Made by a program: the position numbers and the translations under genes
Part shown: positions 8,122-17,900 of the stretch, one piece after another
How positions within the stretch are numbered: position 1 is the stretch's first letter
Layout of the letters: the number at the start of each line of letters is the position of its first letter
DNA from: JANLTX01 sp049840835
GTDB taxonomy: Bacteria > Armatimonadota > Armatimonadia > Armatimonadales > Armatimonadaceae
Assembly (NCBI GenBank): GCA_049840835.1
Contig: JASGJG010000003.1
Location: 806,001 to 870,000 of the forward strand
Reading direction: 5' to 3'
DNA: 64,000 nt
The notes under the pieces: generated by a model
Database searches by the model: none
What the model was told of the DNA's origin: nothing
Seen by the model: only the letters and a program-made list of their open reading frames with translations

Positions 8122-9480
8122 ATGTCGGATACCTATCTCCGGGTGCTGGGCAAGCCGGAACTGATTTTAAAAGGAGAGCGAATCGATCGCCTGCGCACCT
8201 GGCGGCTCTGGGGCGTGCTGGCCTACGTGGCCCTCAGCCCCACGCCCGTGCCTCGCGCCGTGCTCGCCGCCACGTTCTGGCCGGAGGTCGACAACCCCCG
8301 CGCCAACCTGAAAGTCGCCCTGAACGATCTACGGCAGCGGGCCGGGCAGGAGATATTTCGGGAGCACAACGAGTGCTTGAGCCTGATTCCTGGCTTTCAC
8401 AGCGATGTGCAGGAGCTGCGCCGCTATACGGGTAGGGCCAAACAGGTCACTAGCTCCGCCCATAAGCACTGCTACTTAGATGCCGCCGCAACTCTAGCGC
8501 GCGATGAGTTCCTCATAGGCTGCAGCGGTGACTGGGTAATCCAGCGGCGCGGCGAGCTCTTTCTGGAGTGCCGCGCGCTGCTCCGGGAGCTACTGGAGCT
8601 CAAGCTGGAGCTGGGAGAGCCGGGTGAGTGCCTGACCACCGCGCGGGAGCTACTGCGCTACGACCCCGAGAACGCGCTGGCCACAGCCCTGCTCCTGCAG
8701 TTCGATAACCCCGATACCGTCAAAGAGCTCGCCACGGCGCGGCAGCTGATTCAGTCCCGCCTGCACCGCTGGAACAAACCGGGGCGTGCCATGCTCTATG
8801 GGCTCGCCACGTTCCCCGGCACGTTTCGCGCGGACCAGGCCAGAGAGATAACCGGGCTCACCTACCCGGAGCTGTGCCATGCCAGCGCCACCGGGCTGCT
8901 ACAGGAATCCGGCCCACAGGAGTTCGTGCTGCCCGAAACCGTTCGGCAGGACTTCTGGCGCCGACTCACAGGCGGAGAAAGGCGGCGGTTTCGGCGGCGG
9001 CTTGCGGGCTGGTTCCTCCGCGACCTTCTAGAGCGCTCCCCATTGGCGCAGAGCTACCCGGCTCTCCTGAGCGCCGAGCCTCGCAAGCCCGGTAATGACC
9101 TGAGTGCCTACCTGCAAAAAGAAAAAGACAACCTCATTGCGACCCTGAACATCTGCACCGAAGAGACAGAAGTAGAAGGCGCCCTGCTCTTTCTCTGCGT
9201 GTTCTGGGAGGTCGCTCCGGAGCTGCGCCCCACGATAGGCCGCTACTACGAGATCATCGAGCGGGGAGTGCCCGATAAGCTCCCGGATGCCCTGCAGCAC
9301 TATGTCTACGCCACACTCGCCATGATGAGCATAGGCGATAGCCGCCTGGAGCCGTTTTTCTACGAGTTCCTGCGCCGCTACTCACTCGATGCCACCGAGG
9401 GCCACTGGGAGCGAGCAGCCCGGTATCGAAGCCGCGCTGATCTTCTTCCACCACAAAGGCGACGATGCCCGCTTCGATGA
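8122..9480 (+). CDS. BTAD/winged-helix transcriptional regulator, N-terminal part (frame broken)
   Basis: ATG 8122 has AGAGGAG six bases upstream. The first 100 residues resemble the winged-helix plus BTAD start of SARP-like regulators: YLRVLGKPELILKGERI, RLWGVLAYVALSP, VLAATFWPEVDNPRANLKVALNDLRQ. Residues 100-230 are helical (BTAD-like). Later parts resemble the helical/TPR section of such regulators. The frame fails near 9407-9409: removing one G from TGGG would join HW to SEQPGIEAALIFF in the next frame, giving a 645-aa protein ending at 10057. The last 20 residues of this frame, rich in Arg, are therefore probably artefactual. It may control the divergent papain/cyclase operon, by position only. 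Confidence 0.65.
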   Translation: MSDTYLRVLGKPELILKGERIDRLRTWRLWGVLAYVALSPTPVPRAVLAATFWPEVDNPRANLKVALNDLRQRAGQEIFREHNECLSLIPGFHSDVQELRRYTGRAKQVTSSAHKHCYLDAAATLARDEFLIGCSGDWVIQRRGELFLECRALLRELLELKLELGEPGECLTTARELLRYDPENALATALLLQFDNPDTVKELATARQLIQSRLHRWNKPGRAMLYGLATFPGTFRADQAREITGLTYPELCHASATGLLQESGPQEFVLPETVRQDFWRRLTGGERRRFRRRLAGWFLRDLLERSPLAQSYPALLSAEPRKPGNDLSAYLQKEKDNLIATLNICTEETEVEGALLFLCVFWEVAPELRPTIGRYYEIIERGVPDKLPDALQHYVYATLAMMSIGDSRLEPFFYEFLRRYSLDATEGHWERAARYRSRADLLPPQRRRCPLR

Positions 9481-10057
9481 GATACTCGTAAAGCGTATCC
9501 AGCTGCTCCGCGAGTGCCCCACGGAGGGGCTGGAGGCGAACACGCATCACATCATCGCCGAAAACTCCATGGCGCGGCGGCGCTATGCCCACGCGCTGCT
9601 GCACAATGAGCCCTGCCTGGCCTTCTGGCGTGCACTGAACCGCCCCGACTCCCTCGGCGCCGCCTGCATGCAGCGCGGCGTCATTCTAAAAGGCATGGGC
9701 TATCCCGACGAAGCGCGCACTCTCTGGAACGAAGCCCTGGAGCACTTCGAGTACGCCAGCAACCCCCACGGCACTGGCTCCTGCCTGCACGAGCTGGCGG
9801 ACTTGCACCGGGAGAGCGGCGCTCTGGGCGAGGCCGTGCTAATGGCCCGCCAGGCAATCCAGTGCTTCACCCAAGCCGATGACATCGCCGCCGTCCACGC
9901 TGTAGAGGGCACGCTGGGGGATATCTACCGCGACCGAGGGCAATGCGAAGAAGCTCGAGCCCTCTATCAGCGGGGGCTGGACTACTGGCGCTCCCGCAAT
10001 CACCCACGCTGGATAGCCAAGTTCGAGCAATGCCTGCAAAGCCTGCCTACTAAATAG
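9389..10057 (+). CDS. BTAD regulator, C-terminal TPR part (frame broken)
   Basis: The true coding portion begins about 9408 with EQPGIEAALIFFHHKGDDAR and contains at least three TPR-like units, such as GAACMQRGVILKGMGYPDEA, GSCLHELADLHRESGALGEA and EGTLGDIYRDRGQCEEARAL. These are the usual C-terminal repeats of BTAD/AfsR-type regulators. The ATG at 9389 is out of frame with the upstream half and is unlikely to be used; the piece belongs to the gene starting at 8122. Confidence 0.6.
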   Translation: MPPRATGSEQPGIEAALIFFHHKGDDARFDEILVKRIQLLRECPTEGLEANTHHIIAENSMARRRYAHALLHNEPCLAFWRALNRPDSLGAACMQRGVILKGMGYPDEARTLWNEALEHFEYASNPHGTGSCLHELADLHRESGALGEAVLMARQAIQCFTQADDIAAVHAVEGTLGDIYRDRGQCEEARALYQRGLDYWRSRNHPRWIAKFEQCLQSLPTK

Positions 10058-10222
10058 TGATTGGATAGGGTTTATCTAAGTACAGAGTAGTAATATTTAA
10101 TCTATGCTTCTAAATATTTTCTGTAGAAGAGAGATGATTTACTTTTGGCTATTGCCAAAATATAGATAATTATATATGATTCTCCATCCGTTTTTATTGC
10201 GGATGATTAATACGAGGAACAA

Positions 10223-11356
10223 ATGAAAAAGAAGTTAATGAGAGGTTTTCTGTGTTTATGTTTGTGGGTTTTTATCATGCATTCATCGGTAGCTCAGGAT
10301 ACGAAACCGCTTGTACTGTATCTGGTTACAGATCCAAGTATTAAGAAGACAACGTCTGATACGGGAGTCTGGATTGCTGAAGTGGAGGTACGTAAAAACG
10401 GACAACCCATTAAAGGCGCGGAAGTAACTGTAGAAATCAAGTCAGATAGTGGTAAAGAAAAAAAGCCGCTAGAGAGGCTGACCTTTCAGCTTAAATCAAT
10501 CGCCAGTAACACTGCTACGAAAGAGATAACTAATGATTCTGGAAGAATAATTTTTTATTTTCGGAACACCGGTGAGATTGATAAAGGTACCCTGACATTT
10601 AAAGTTTCTGCACTGCCCGATGCCACGATCCCACTTGCCAAAATTGATGATGCCGATAAAACGAAGGAGTTACCATTTGAGGTTACTGGTCAGGCACTAC
10701 CTCCGGCATTGAATGCTTTAAATGCATTAGCAGGCTTTATATCTTTTGTAATAATTATGGTTTTGCTAAGTGCTGGTGTAGAAAAGTTTACTGAGTTGAT
10801 AAAGATAGTGGTAAAGGCCATTGTTTATGCTCTCACGAAGAGTGATATCAAAGAAAATGTAACAGAGATTCTTTACGGTAATGGATTTCAAGGCGAAAAA
10901 ACACCTTTCTTTTTTTTGGAAAAAGAACAGGTTAAAGCTTTATATGTCGTGATGAATCTTAGATATGGGGAATCTGATAGAGACGTTGCATCAAAGGCAT
11001 TAGTTCTCGCTGACGAGACAGAACTGGAGAAGCTCAAACTTATCTCAGAGATCTCTTGTGAAAACGATAAACGCGTGGCTGTACAGAATTTCTGGGCAAG
11101 TATCTGGCGACTGGTCTCGCTGGGGGTGGCTCTCGTATTGATTCTTCCCGTCGGGAAATGGCTGGATGCAGGGGTGCTACTGCGCCCGGTTTTTGAGGCT
11201 TTTGGTGGAATCCCATATCAGGGGTCTCCTGGAGGGGCCGTGATTACGGCGTTTGGTGCATCTGCAGGAGCGCAGTTCTGGCACGAACTTCTGGACCGCT
11301 TACTGAAAATCAAGAAAGACAGCGCAAGCCCGCCAGGATCTAGCCCGAAGTCATAG
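10223..11356 (+). CDS. Exported Ig-like/membrane protein, AT-rich
   Basis: 377 aa. Residues 1-25 are a signal peptide (RGFLCLCLWVFIMHSSVAQ). Residues 25-165 look like a bacterial Ig-like domain (VWIAEVEVRKNGQPIKGAEV). Around 172-195 is a first membrane helix (ALAGFISFVIIMVLL), then a cytosolic-looking segment to about 290, a second helix (LVSLGVALVLILPVG), and a C-terminus with AFGASAGAQFWHELLDRLL, a motif recurring in bacterial membrane proteins of unknown role. The gene and its 160-bp upstream region are visibly more AT-rich than the flanks, suggesting transfer. A strong hairpin terminator follows 10 bp after the stop. Function unknown. Confidence 0.75.
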   Translation: MKKKLMRGFLCLCLWVFIMHSSVAQDTKPLVLYLVTDPSIKKTTSDTGVWIAEVEVRKNGQPIKGAEVTVEIKSDSGKEKKPLERLTFQLKSIASNTATKEITNDSGRIIFYFRNTGEIDKGTLTFKVSALPDATIPLAKIDDADKTKELPFEVTGQALPPALNALNALAGFISFVIIMVLLSAGVEKFTELIKIVVKAIVYALTKSDIKENVTEILYGNGFQGEKTPFFFLEKEQVKALYVVMNLRYGESDRDVASKALVLADETELEKLKLISEISCENDKRVAVQNFWASIWRLVSLGVALVLILPVGKWLDAGVLLRPVFEAFGGIPYQGSPGGAVITAFGASAGAQFWHELLDRLLKIKKDSASPPGSSPKS

Positions 11357-11365
11357 AGATAGAAG

Positions 11366-11399
11366 AAAGCCTCTCTCTGTTAACAGAGAGAGGCTTTTT
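11366..11399. terminator. Bidirectional rho-independent terminator
   Basis: AAGCCTCTCTCTGTTAACAG begins a perfect hairpin followed by TTTTT on the plus strand and TTTCTTCT on the minus strand. It lies between the convergent genes ending at 11356 and 11416, so it can serve both. Confidence 0.85.
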
Positions 11400-11415
11400 G
11401 ACGCTACTACCCGGC

Positions 11416-12501
11416 TTATTTCTTTTTAATGACGTAGGTGAGTTCTTTGGTTCGTAGATTGCTCCCTATCTGGAACTCCTCTCCTACAAGAGCTGGGTTG
11501 ATGTTGCCACTAATATCGTAAACTCCATACTCGGCTGGCAGGCTACTGGTTACGGCATACATTCCTCGAGGAACTAGCCTTTTAAGGATCAGCTCCTTGC
11601 CAGGTTCAGGGACTGGGTAGGTGAATACTTCCGGGTTAGGAACTGGTACAGGCGCATCCGCTCCCGGTGGAAAAGACTTCGTGCGGGTTAAGATAATCCT
11701 GGGGTTTTTCACTTTCAACTTTTCCCAATCATCAGTAGTAATATCAGGTCCAAGTTTAAGCGTGACGATGACAGGGAAGATGCTGTCGGCGATGGTATCA
11801 CTGGAAACACCCCCGATAGTGCTGTTCTCAAAAGAGATTGTTTTTGTGTTCTGCTTACCGCCCAAAAGCTGCGAGAGATCTAGAGCTAGAGCCACGCCGC
11901 TGCTGTAGACCAGCTTGTTGTCCGAAGCCCGTTTCCGAGCGACTAAGCCGAAGCCTGCAGTGATGGTGTCGAACTGAAGGCTGGGGCCAGCCATGAGTGA
12001 GGTGTCGCCCTTCGTAGTTATGGCGAGTAGAAGCCCGGTAGAGGTTCCTGAGATGCCGTTTCCGTGAAAGAGCTGGTTGACCCCTGCTATCTGCTTGACC
12101 TCACCCTGGCCCAGGAGCCCGCCATAGAACAGGCTGGCATTTCTTGACCCTCGGAATAGGGCTGCGGCGGTGACTGCATCCAGGGTGGTGCCACCCACAA
12201 ACTGAAGCACACCCTCGACTGTCGTACCGCCGCGCACAGCGGCATCTACTCCCGTGAGTGGGGTTGTCTGCGGCTGAGAGAGATCGGCTTCCCCGCTGAA
12301 ACTTGCCAGTTGGCTATCCATACTGCCAGATTTTTTAAGACGGATAGAGGCACGCAAAGTGGCCTTGGCTGCTGTGGTTCCAGGGAATGTTATGGTGTGT
12401 GGTCGCCTGACATTCGGCAACAATCGAAGCGCGATAGAACTGGGGCAAGTCCTTGTAACCCGGTATCTCAACCGGATAGAGTTTGATCGTCCACACGACA
12501 T
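11416..12501 (-). CDS. Hypothetical protein, C-terminal part (frame broken)
   Basis: About 340 residues of natural-looking sequence starting near RRPHTITFPGTTAAKATLRA. The first 30 codons of this frame (CGRSNSIRLRYRVTRTCP) look like an out-of-frame shadow of the gene at 12335..12889. The protein has LDAVTAAALFRGSRNASLF, GFGLVARKRASDNKLVYSSG and a C-terminus ending KELTYVIKKK. It may be a secreted surface or barrel-like protein; I do not recognise the family. It is the distal part of the operon reading down from 13748. A frame correction around 12410-12450 would fuse it to the upstream half. Confidence 0.5.
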   Translation of the reverse strand: MSCGRSNSIRLRYRVTRTCPSSIALRLLPNVRRPHTITFPGTTAAKATLRASIRLKKSGSMDSQLASFSGEADLSQPQTTPLTGVDAAVRGGTTVEGVLQFVGGTTLDAVTAAALFRGSRNASLFYGGLLGQGEVKQIAGVNQLFHGNGISGTSTGLLLAITTKGDTSLMAGPSLQFDTITAGFGLVARKRASDNKLVYSSGVALALDLSQLLGGKQNTKTISFENSTIGGVSSDTIADSIFPVIVTLKLGPDITTDDWEKLKVKNPRIILTRTKSFPPGADAPVPVPNPEVFTYPVPEPGKELILKRLVPRGMYAVTSSLPAEYGVYDISGNINPALVGEEFQIGSNLRTKELTYVIKKK

Positions 12502-12889
12502 CCTGGTTGTCGAACTCTACACTGGCAGGTCCCTGCACAGGGGTGTCTGTCACCTCACGGCTAAATACTACCCCTTTGATGCCGAACAGAAACCGCAGAG
12601 CCAGATGGTCTATCTCAGCAGTCATTCTCTGATTAGCGACGAGTTTTAAGGCTTTCTCGGCTTGGGTCAGTTTAGGTAGGTATGTGTTCGAACCGGGACC
12701 AGGTTTACCACGCAGGCTGGCGATAGACTCAACTCCCAGTGCCTCTATGAGTTTATCTCTATCAGTTTTCTTTAGTCGGTCTTCCCAGGCTTTCAGAGGA
12801 AGGGGACTGTTAGGATCCTCGGGATCCTTAGGATCTGCAAGGTCCGCGTTAGTGAGGGTGAACGTGATCGGCTCCGCTCCCTGTGTCAT
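12335..12889 (-). CDS. Hypothetical protein, N-terminal part (frame broken)
   Basis: Begins with ATG at 12889 overlapping the upstream stop (ATGA). Natural sequence runs to about FYRASIVAEC, with an acidic proline-rich segment (LADPKDPEDPNSPLPLKA), a helical part (KALKLVANQRMTAEIDHLAL) and DVVWTIKLYPVEIPGYKDLP. The last 15 residues, rich in His and Ser, look out of frame; the coding signal passes to the other frame near 12410-12450, where one extra base would explain the break. No domain recognised. It lacks its own signal peptide, whereas the 12886 protein just upstream has one, so the three frames might once have been a single secreted protein. Confidence 0.5.
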   Translation of the reverse strand: MTQGAEPITFTLTNADLADPKDPEDPNSPLPLKAWEDRLKKTDRDKLIEALGVESIASLRGKPGPGSNTYLPKLTQAEKALKLVANQRMTAEIDHLALRFLFGIKGVVFSREVTDTPVQGPASVEFDNQDVVWTIKLYPVEIPGYKDLPQFYRASIVAECQATTHHNIPWNHSSQGHFACLYPS

Positions 12890-13182
12890 GGATCGGAGGG
12901 CTTTGGATTCGGGCAGAAAGCCCAGTCTAGCTTGACCGTTGCCTGGCGCGCGTTGTTCACATAGTTCACAACGGCGTTGATCACGCTCATGCGCAAAGCG
13001 TCACCATCGGATTTGTTGACTACTGTGGCGGAAGGCGATGGGGAGGGAGAGGGGGTCTCTTCGGCGATTGCATGGGGGGAGCCAAACAGTCCCAGGCTCC
13101 CCAACAAGAGTGCGAAGGCTATCGCGATGCCCTGAAACCGCTTGGGCTTAAGAGCCGTGCCTCTGGAGTTGGTAGTGTTCAT
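12886..13182 (-). CDS. Small secreted protein with Pro-Ser linker
   Basis: ATG 13182 is preferred: AAGAG lies 5 nt upstream, whereas the longer reading starts with TTG inside the neighbour. About 98 aa. It has a basic N-terminus, a hydrophobic signal core (GIAIAFALLLGSLGLFG) with a likely cleavage after HAIA, then a PSPSPSPS linker and SVINAVVNYVNNARQATVKL. The stop overlaps the next ATG by four bases. Middle gene of the 13748-to-11416 operon. Function unknown. Confidence 0.6.
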   Translation of the reverse strand: MNTTNSRGTALKPKRFQGIAIAFALLLGSLGLFGSPHAIAEETPSPSPSPSATVVNKSDGDALRMSVINAVVNYVNNARQATVKLDWAFCPNPKPSDP

Positions 13183-13199
13183 ATTCTCTTTTTGTTTCC

Positions 13200-13748
13200 T
13201 TAGCAGGGGCAAACTAGCGAGAGATTGTTGGCTGTAGGGGAGTCGGCGACAATGAGCATGCCGACCAGTCTGCCATCGTGGGTGAAGACTGGCGCACCAT
13301 GCTCATCGGTACTGAGCCCACCACCGAAATCGACATGATAGGCAGGAAGAAAGTGCGAGGCATCTATGTAGAGCGACGTATCATTAAATGCCTGGATTGT
13401 TCCCTGAATCTTAGTACCATCAAGATGCAACTCCACATCAGTTCCTGGAGGTAGACCAAGAGTAGGAGCCCCTAGCGTTATGACGCCTGGATCGAAAGTC
13501 TCTTGCACTTCGACTAGCGGATTGACTTCACCCGCCGCTGGATAGGTATAATTCAGAATAGTACCTACCTTTGCACCACCTGGAGTGATAACCGGTGCGC
13601 CTATAAACTGCTGAGGATTTGATGCATGGGGCTTACCGGTAGATCGCATAAAAATAAGGTCTAGAGGACACAAGAAAACCCCTGAATCTCTCCGTCCGTA
13701 GACAAACACATCTTTTCCCGGAAAAGAACCGCCGCGTTCGACTTTCAT
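13200..13748 (-). CDS. Trypsin-fold-like protein lacking the catalytic serine
   Basis: 182 aa, ATG 13748 with AAGGAGA seven bases upstream. The C-terminal 120 residues resemble the second barrel of an S1-type peptidase: GAPVITPGGAKVGTILN, then GTDVELHLDGTKIQGTI, and GGGLSTDEHGAPVFTHDGRL at the place where GDSGGPV would stand. Ser is replaced (DEHG), and no clear His/Asp pair precedes it, so proteolysis is unlikely; it may be a binding module. First gene of a three- or four-gene minus-strand operon with the secreted protein at 12886 downstream. Fold assignment is by pattern only. Confidence 0.5.
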   Translation of the reverse strand: MKVERGGSFPGKDVFVYGRRDSGVFLCPLDLIFMRSTGKPHASNPQQFIGAPVITPGGAKVGTILNYTYPAAGEVNPLVEVQETFDPGVITLGAPTLGLPPGTDVELHLDGTKIQGTIQAFNDTSLYIDASHFLPAYHVDFGGGLSTDEHGAPVFTHDGRLVGMLIVADSPTANNLSLVCPC

Positions 13749-14195
13749 AGATTCTCCTTGCTACAGATACCCTTGCCAGATTTTGAGACAAGATATCTGA
13801 CTGGTAACAATACTGTATATCTCAAAGTTTGTCATGTGCTAAAACAACTGCATAAGTGAATTTTCAATATTTTTTTGATGTGCAGTTAATATTAACTGTA
13901 TTTATAGATATGTTTTTGCAATATGGATGAATTATGTGGCAAGAAATTAGTAATGATATTTTAAGATTAAAGATGGAGGAATAGAAGTGAGTGAATATAT
14001 TTCGCTAAGGAAAGTACGATAAGGCGGTTGCTGTGATTATGCTACTGAGGAAGCACACTGATGCCATATAGCCTACCCCAATCCTACGCTCGGATAGGTT
14101 ATTTTTTCCTCATCCGTATATCTAATGGTTTTTGCAATTTACTGTAGTAAGTAAGTGGGTTCGGCACTAACATAGCAAGGTAGAGAGTCTGCCCG
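13749..14195. other. AT-rich intergenic region, no gene seen
   Basis: About 450 bases between divergent genes. It is notably AT-rich in the middle (13800-13990) with no open frame of natural composition. It presumably contains the promoters of the operon at 13748 and of the sorted protein at 14196; I could not pick convincing -35/-10 pairs. Confidence 0.4.
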
Positions 14196-14978
14196 ATGAT
14201 GAAATGTACCCGCCTTTTTCCTCTTGCCGCGCTTGTTGGTCTGACCCTGACCATGGCTTCGTCCGTTCGCGCCGCCGACCTCGCTCCCACGCTCAGTGGG
14301 TGGTTCGATGTCTCCGGCTCGTCCGCCCGCTACTATGATGATTTCGGCGTAGTGGCTGACAACCAGAACTACTTTGTGGGGGGGCTGGGCGGTTGGGAGT
14401 TCCGCAACTTCTTTGTGTTCGACCTCACCGGTGTGAACAGCATGATCACAGATGCGTGCCTGGAGCTTTACAACCCGTGCCTTACGAAAGATGACGACGA
14501 TGGCTACTACGGAGACAGCACCGAGACCTTCCAGCTAACGTCTACCAGCACTGCGGCGGGGCAGCTCGGCTCGGTCTACGCACCGTTCTCGGCAAGCGGT
14601 CAGGCCATCTTCAACACCCTGGGCACCGGTACCGGCTTCGGCAGCCTGGTGGCGTCGGCGGCAGACAATGGCCAGACTATGGAACTGGACTTCAACGGCG
14701 CGGGGCTGGCGTACTTAAATGCGCACCTGGGCCAGAAAGTCGTCTTCAGTGGGCGCCTGACCACGCTGGGCGGCGACTATGATCAGTTCCTCTTTGCCTA
14801 CACCAACCCCACCGGCGGCAGTCCGTATCTGCCTTCAACCCCACAAGTAAGCCTGAACATGAGCCTGGCACCTGCCCTCACTCCCGAGGTTCCGGCAGGC
14901 ATGCAAGCCGTTCCCGTGCTACTCGCTGTCGGCGGCATGGGGCTAGTAAAACGGCGCAGAGCCATGCTAGGGAAATGA
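14196..14978 (+). CDS. Secreted protein with PEP-CTERM-like sorting tail
   Basis: 260 aa. Residues 1-27 are a signal peptide (LFPLAALVGLTLTMASSVRAA). The body is acidic and Gly-rich, with FFVFDLTGVNSMITDACLEL and a DDDDGYYGD patch, like the jelly-roll DNRLRE-type secreted domains. The last 35 residues have LTPEVPAGMQAVPVLLAVGG followed by KRRR, the same tail found on the anchor proteins at 25.8-30 kb, meaning it is probably recognised by the same sorting enzyme. Two ATG codons begin the reading. It faces the Rad50-like gene convergently with 11 bp between stops. Confidence 0.75.
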   Translation: MMKCTRLFPLAALVGLTLTMASSVRAADLAPTLSGWFDVSGSSARYYDDFGVVADNQNYFVGGLGGWEFRNFFVFDLTGVNSMITDACLELYNPCLTKDDDDGYYGDSTETFQLTSTSTAAGQLGSVYAPFSASGQAIFNTLGTGTGFGSLVASAADNGQTMELDFNGAGLAYLNAHLGQKVVFSGRLTTLGGDYDQFLFAYTNPTGGSPYLPSTPQVSLNMSLAPALTPEVPAGMQAVPVLLAVGGMGLVKRRRAMLGK

Positions 14979-14989
14979 CGAACTTGGCC

Positions 14990-17900
14990 TTATGCTACAG
15001 GCAGGCGTGAGGCCGGGTTTATCTTTCCCCCATCCATGATCAGGTGATAGTCAAAGCGTGAGGGATCGGCGGCGACTCCATGTGAGATCAGGAATATCTG
15101 CGGGAATTTCGGGCGAATCAGGCTCCCCGGAGCGGTCAGAAGCTTGACCAAGCTTTCGGACCGCGTCGTGTCGAATGAAGACAGCGGCTCGTCTAAAAAC
15201 AGCCAACCGGGGCGAGTGGCTTTATGGTTAGGTAGGGTAGCCAGCACAAAACTCAGCCTGAGCGCCAGAGAGATCTGATCGCGGGTGCCACCCGAGAAAA
15301 CTTTCTTTTCCGCCCAGTCTCCCTTGCGCGAATCCATGACCTTCAAAAGGTCGCTTTTCATATTCCAGTCCACATCGCGGTAACGGCCCTCTGTGAGCAG
15401 GGGGAGGATACGCCGCGTGACGTTCATGGTGCTGGGCATCACGCGGTTCAAAATCGCCTCACGGGCTAGACTCAGGATGCGCTTTTCCTGGGTGCGGACC
15501 TCACGTTCAAAGACGCATTTTTCGTAGTTGGCGCGCTCGGTAGCAAGATCTAATGCCTCTTCAAGTATGTGGGCGGTGCTGGCATGGGTGCTACGCTGCA
15601 CGCGGTTCGTCTGCCGATCTTCCTCTGTAGCGCGGATCTCTTCCTGCCACTGTGCGGCGTCTTTTTCCCGCGCGGTGGGATAGGCTTGCTGCAGATCAGG
15701 TAGCAAGGATACCAGGGGAGCTTCCGCCTGTGAAGGCAGCGTCAGGGTCTGGCGTGGGGCGCTTTCCTGGTTCTCCAGACCTTCAAGCTCTTTCTTATTC
15801 GCTCCCTCTTGCTCATTCCGTTCGGCAAGTTCTTGCTGTAGAGCAGGCAGGGAGAGCGCTGTAAGCGCGGCGTCCTGGCGTTCCTCTTTTTCCTGTACCT
15901 CGCGCTGCAACGTTGTCAGCAGTTCTTCGGCCACAGAAACCGTTTCCGGAAGTGGCTCCGTATAGCCATAATTCGTGAGAGTTTTCTGAAAAGCCGCTTG
16001 TTTCTGAGCGCTGCTCCGCGTGGCTTTTTCCAACTCCCCCTGTTTATCTGGCAGAGAGTCGGCAAGGCACTGGGCATCATCGTGAGTGCGCACCGCTTGC
16101 TTTAAAGTCTCGGCCAGCAGTTCTGCCTCCAGAGAGAACCCGGCTTCTTTTAGCCGCGCGGGAGCCTGCTGGATCGCTGCTAACTGATCCTCGGTGAACG
16201 TATAGAGCGCCTTGTAGCGCACGATATGGGTTTGCGCATCGAGCACTTTCTTCTGCAAAGAGCTATGCGCCTCTTGCGCCTCTCGTACATTTCGGCGTAG
16301 CACATCCTGTGTTAGCGCGGGGGGCTGTCCAGCCTCGTCTATCGCCGCCTCCACCGAAGGGGGAATGGCCAGGCTCAGCCCGGCTAGTACGGTCACCGCT
16401 CGCTCCAATGCCTGCCGGAGTGCGGGAACACGTGCGGAGCGGTTGTTCTTAAGCTGATAATCAGCTAGCCTATGCTTCGCTTGAGAGAGAGCCTCGAAGG
16501 CTGCATATTGTTTTTCGGCTTGCTTTGTGGCGGTGTCCCGCGCAGCACGTGCGTATTCGTTTGCCTGGTCAATAGCCTTCTGGAGATCGGAGATTTCCTG
16601 GCGTGCCTGCTGCCGTATTGCGTTGGCGCTTTCCTGTGCCTGCTTCGCTACCGCCTGCGCTTTTTGCTCGCTCTCCTGGTGCTGGCGCAGGGCTTCCTGA
16701 TAGACTTTCTGGGCATTGCTCTGCCTGGCAAAGAGCGCACCACCTCCGCTGAGTAGAGCCAGGGCGGGTGCCATTAGCACCCATAGCTTGGTGATAAAGG
16801 CGATGGTTGCCAGCACAGCACCTGCGGCCAGGAGACCCATGCCCAAGGCGGCTTTGTTTCCGGCGGGTAACATGGGGACAGGGGTAGGTGTATAAGCAGC
16901 AGGAAGCGCCACTTCCAGCTTGCTTTGCAAGTCTGAGATTTCCTTGCGGTTCCGGCTGGCTACATCTTCCGCATTTGTCTGTAGAGTATCTGCGGATTTC
17001 TTCGCTTCATCTGCGTTCTTCTTAGCAGTATCACTGGTTGTCTCGGCCTGACTTACTGCTTCACGTAGCCGATCGAGCTCGGGGTCGGGGGCTATAGAGA
17101 GAGCATCATCTAGTTCAGTTCTAGCCTGGGTCCACAGGGTAAGCGCATGGTGTTTCTCGGCGTGTTCCAGTGCCTCTATTGCTGCTTTCCGCTTTGCTTC
17201 CGTCACCTTCAGTTCTGCTTCTAACCCTGCTACTTCGTCTTGCGCTTTTTTCTGAGAGGCTACCGAGTCCGCATAGCTAGTCTGCTCCTCCTGGTGATTT
17301 AGGTAGAGAGTGAGCACATCGCTAAGGCCATTAAGCCGCGTGACTTCGTTAATGAGCGTGGGGAGTTGTTCCTTCGCCTTTTCTGCCTGGGTCACAGCGT
17401 TGCTGGCGGTGTCCACGGCCCTTTCCTCCGTTATCCATAGAGAGAGGGCGGGACGCAGGGTATCGCGCAGCCAGGCGCTACGCTGTTTCAGGCCGATAAC
17501 CGTATTCAGTTGCGCTTTTCGCCCGGCCAATCTTTCCGCCTCTGCCCGACAGGCTGCCTGCTGGATAGAGAGTGCACTGAGTTGGGCGACGGCATGGAGT
17601 GGGCGTAGTTGCTCCAGCTTGCTTTTGAGGTCTACGTATGTCGTGTCTAGCTCCGCGATAATGAGGCGCAGCCGAGCGGCGCTCTCCAACCGGCTTTCGT
17701 CTGCCCCCGACGGGAAGCCTTTTGCGATGCGGTCGAAGGCCGACAGGTTTACCAATTCATTAATGGCTGTCTGTCGCTCTAATGGCTTAAGTGACTCCAG
17801 GTGCTCCAGCTTTTTTTGCTCCACGAAGCAGGTGTTCCGCAGCCCTTGCGCTGAAAGGTTCAGCTCTTCCGTGATCTGCTTGGTGACCCCTGTAACCGTG

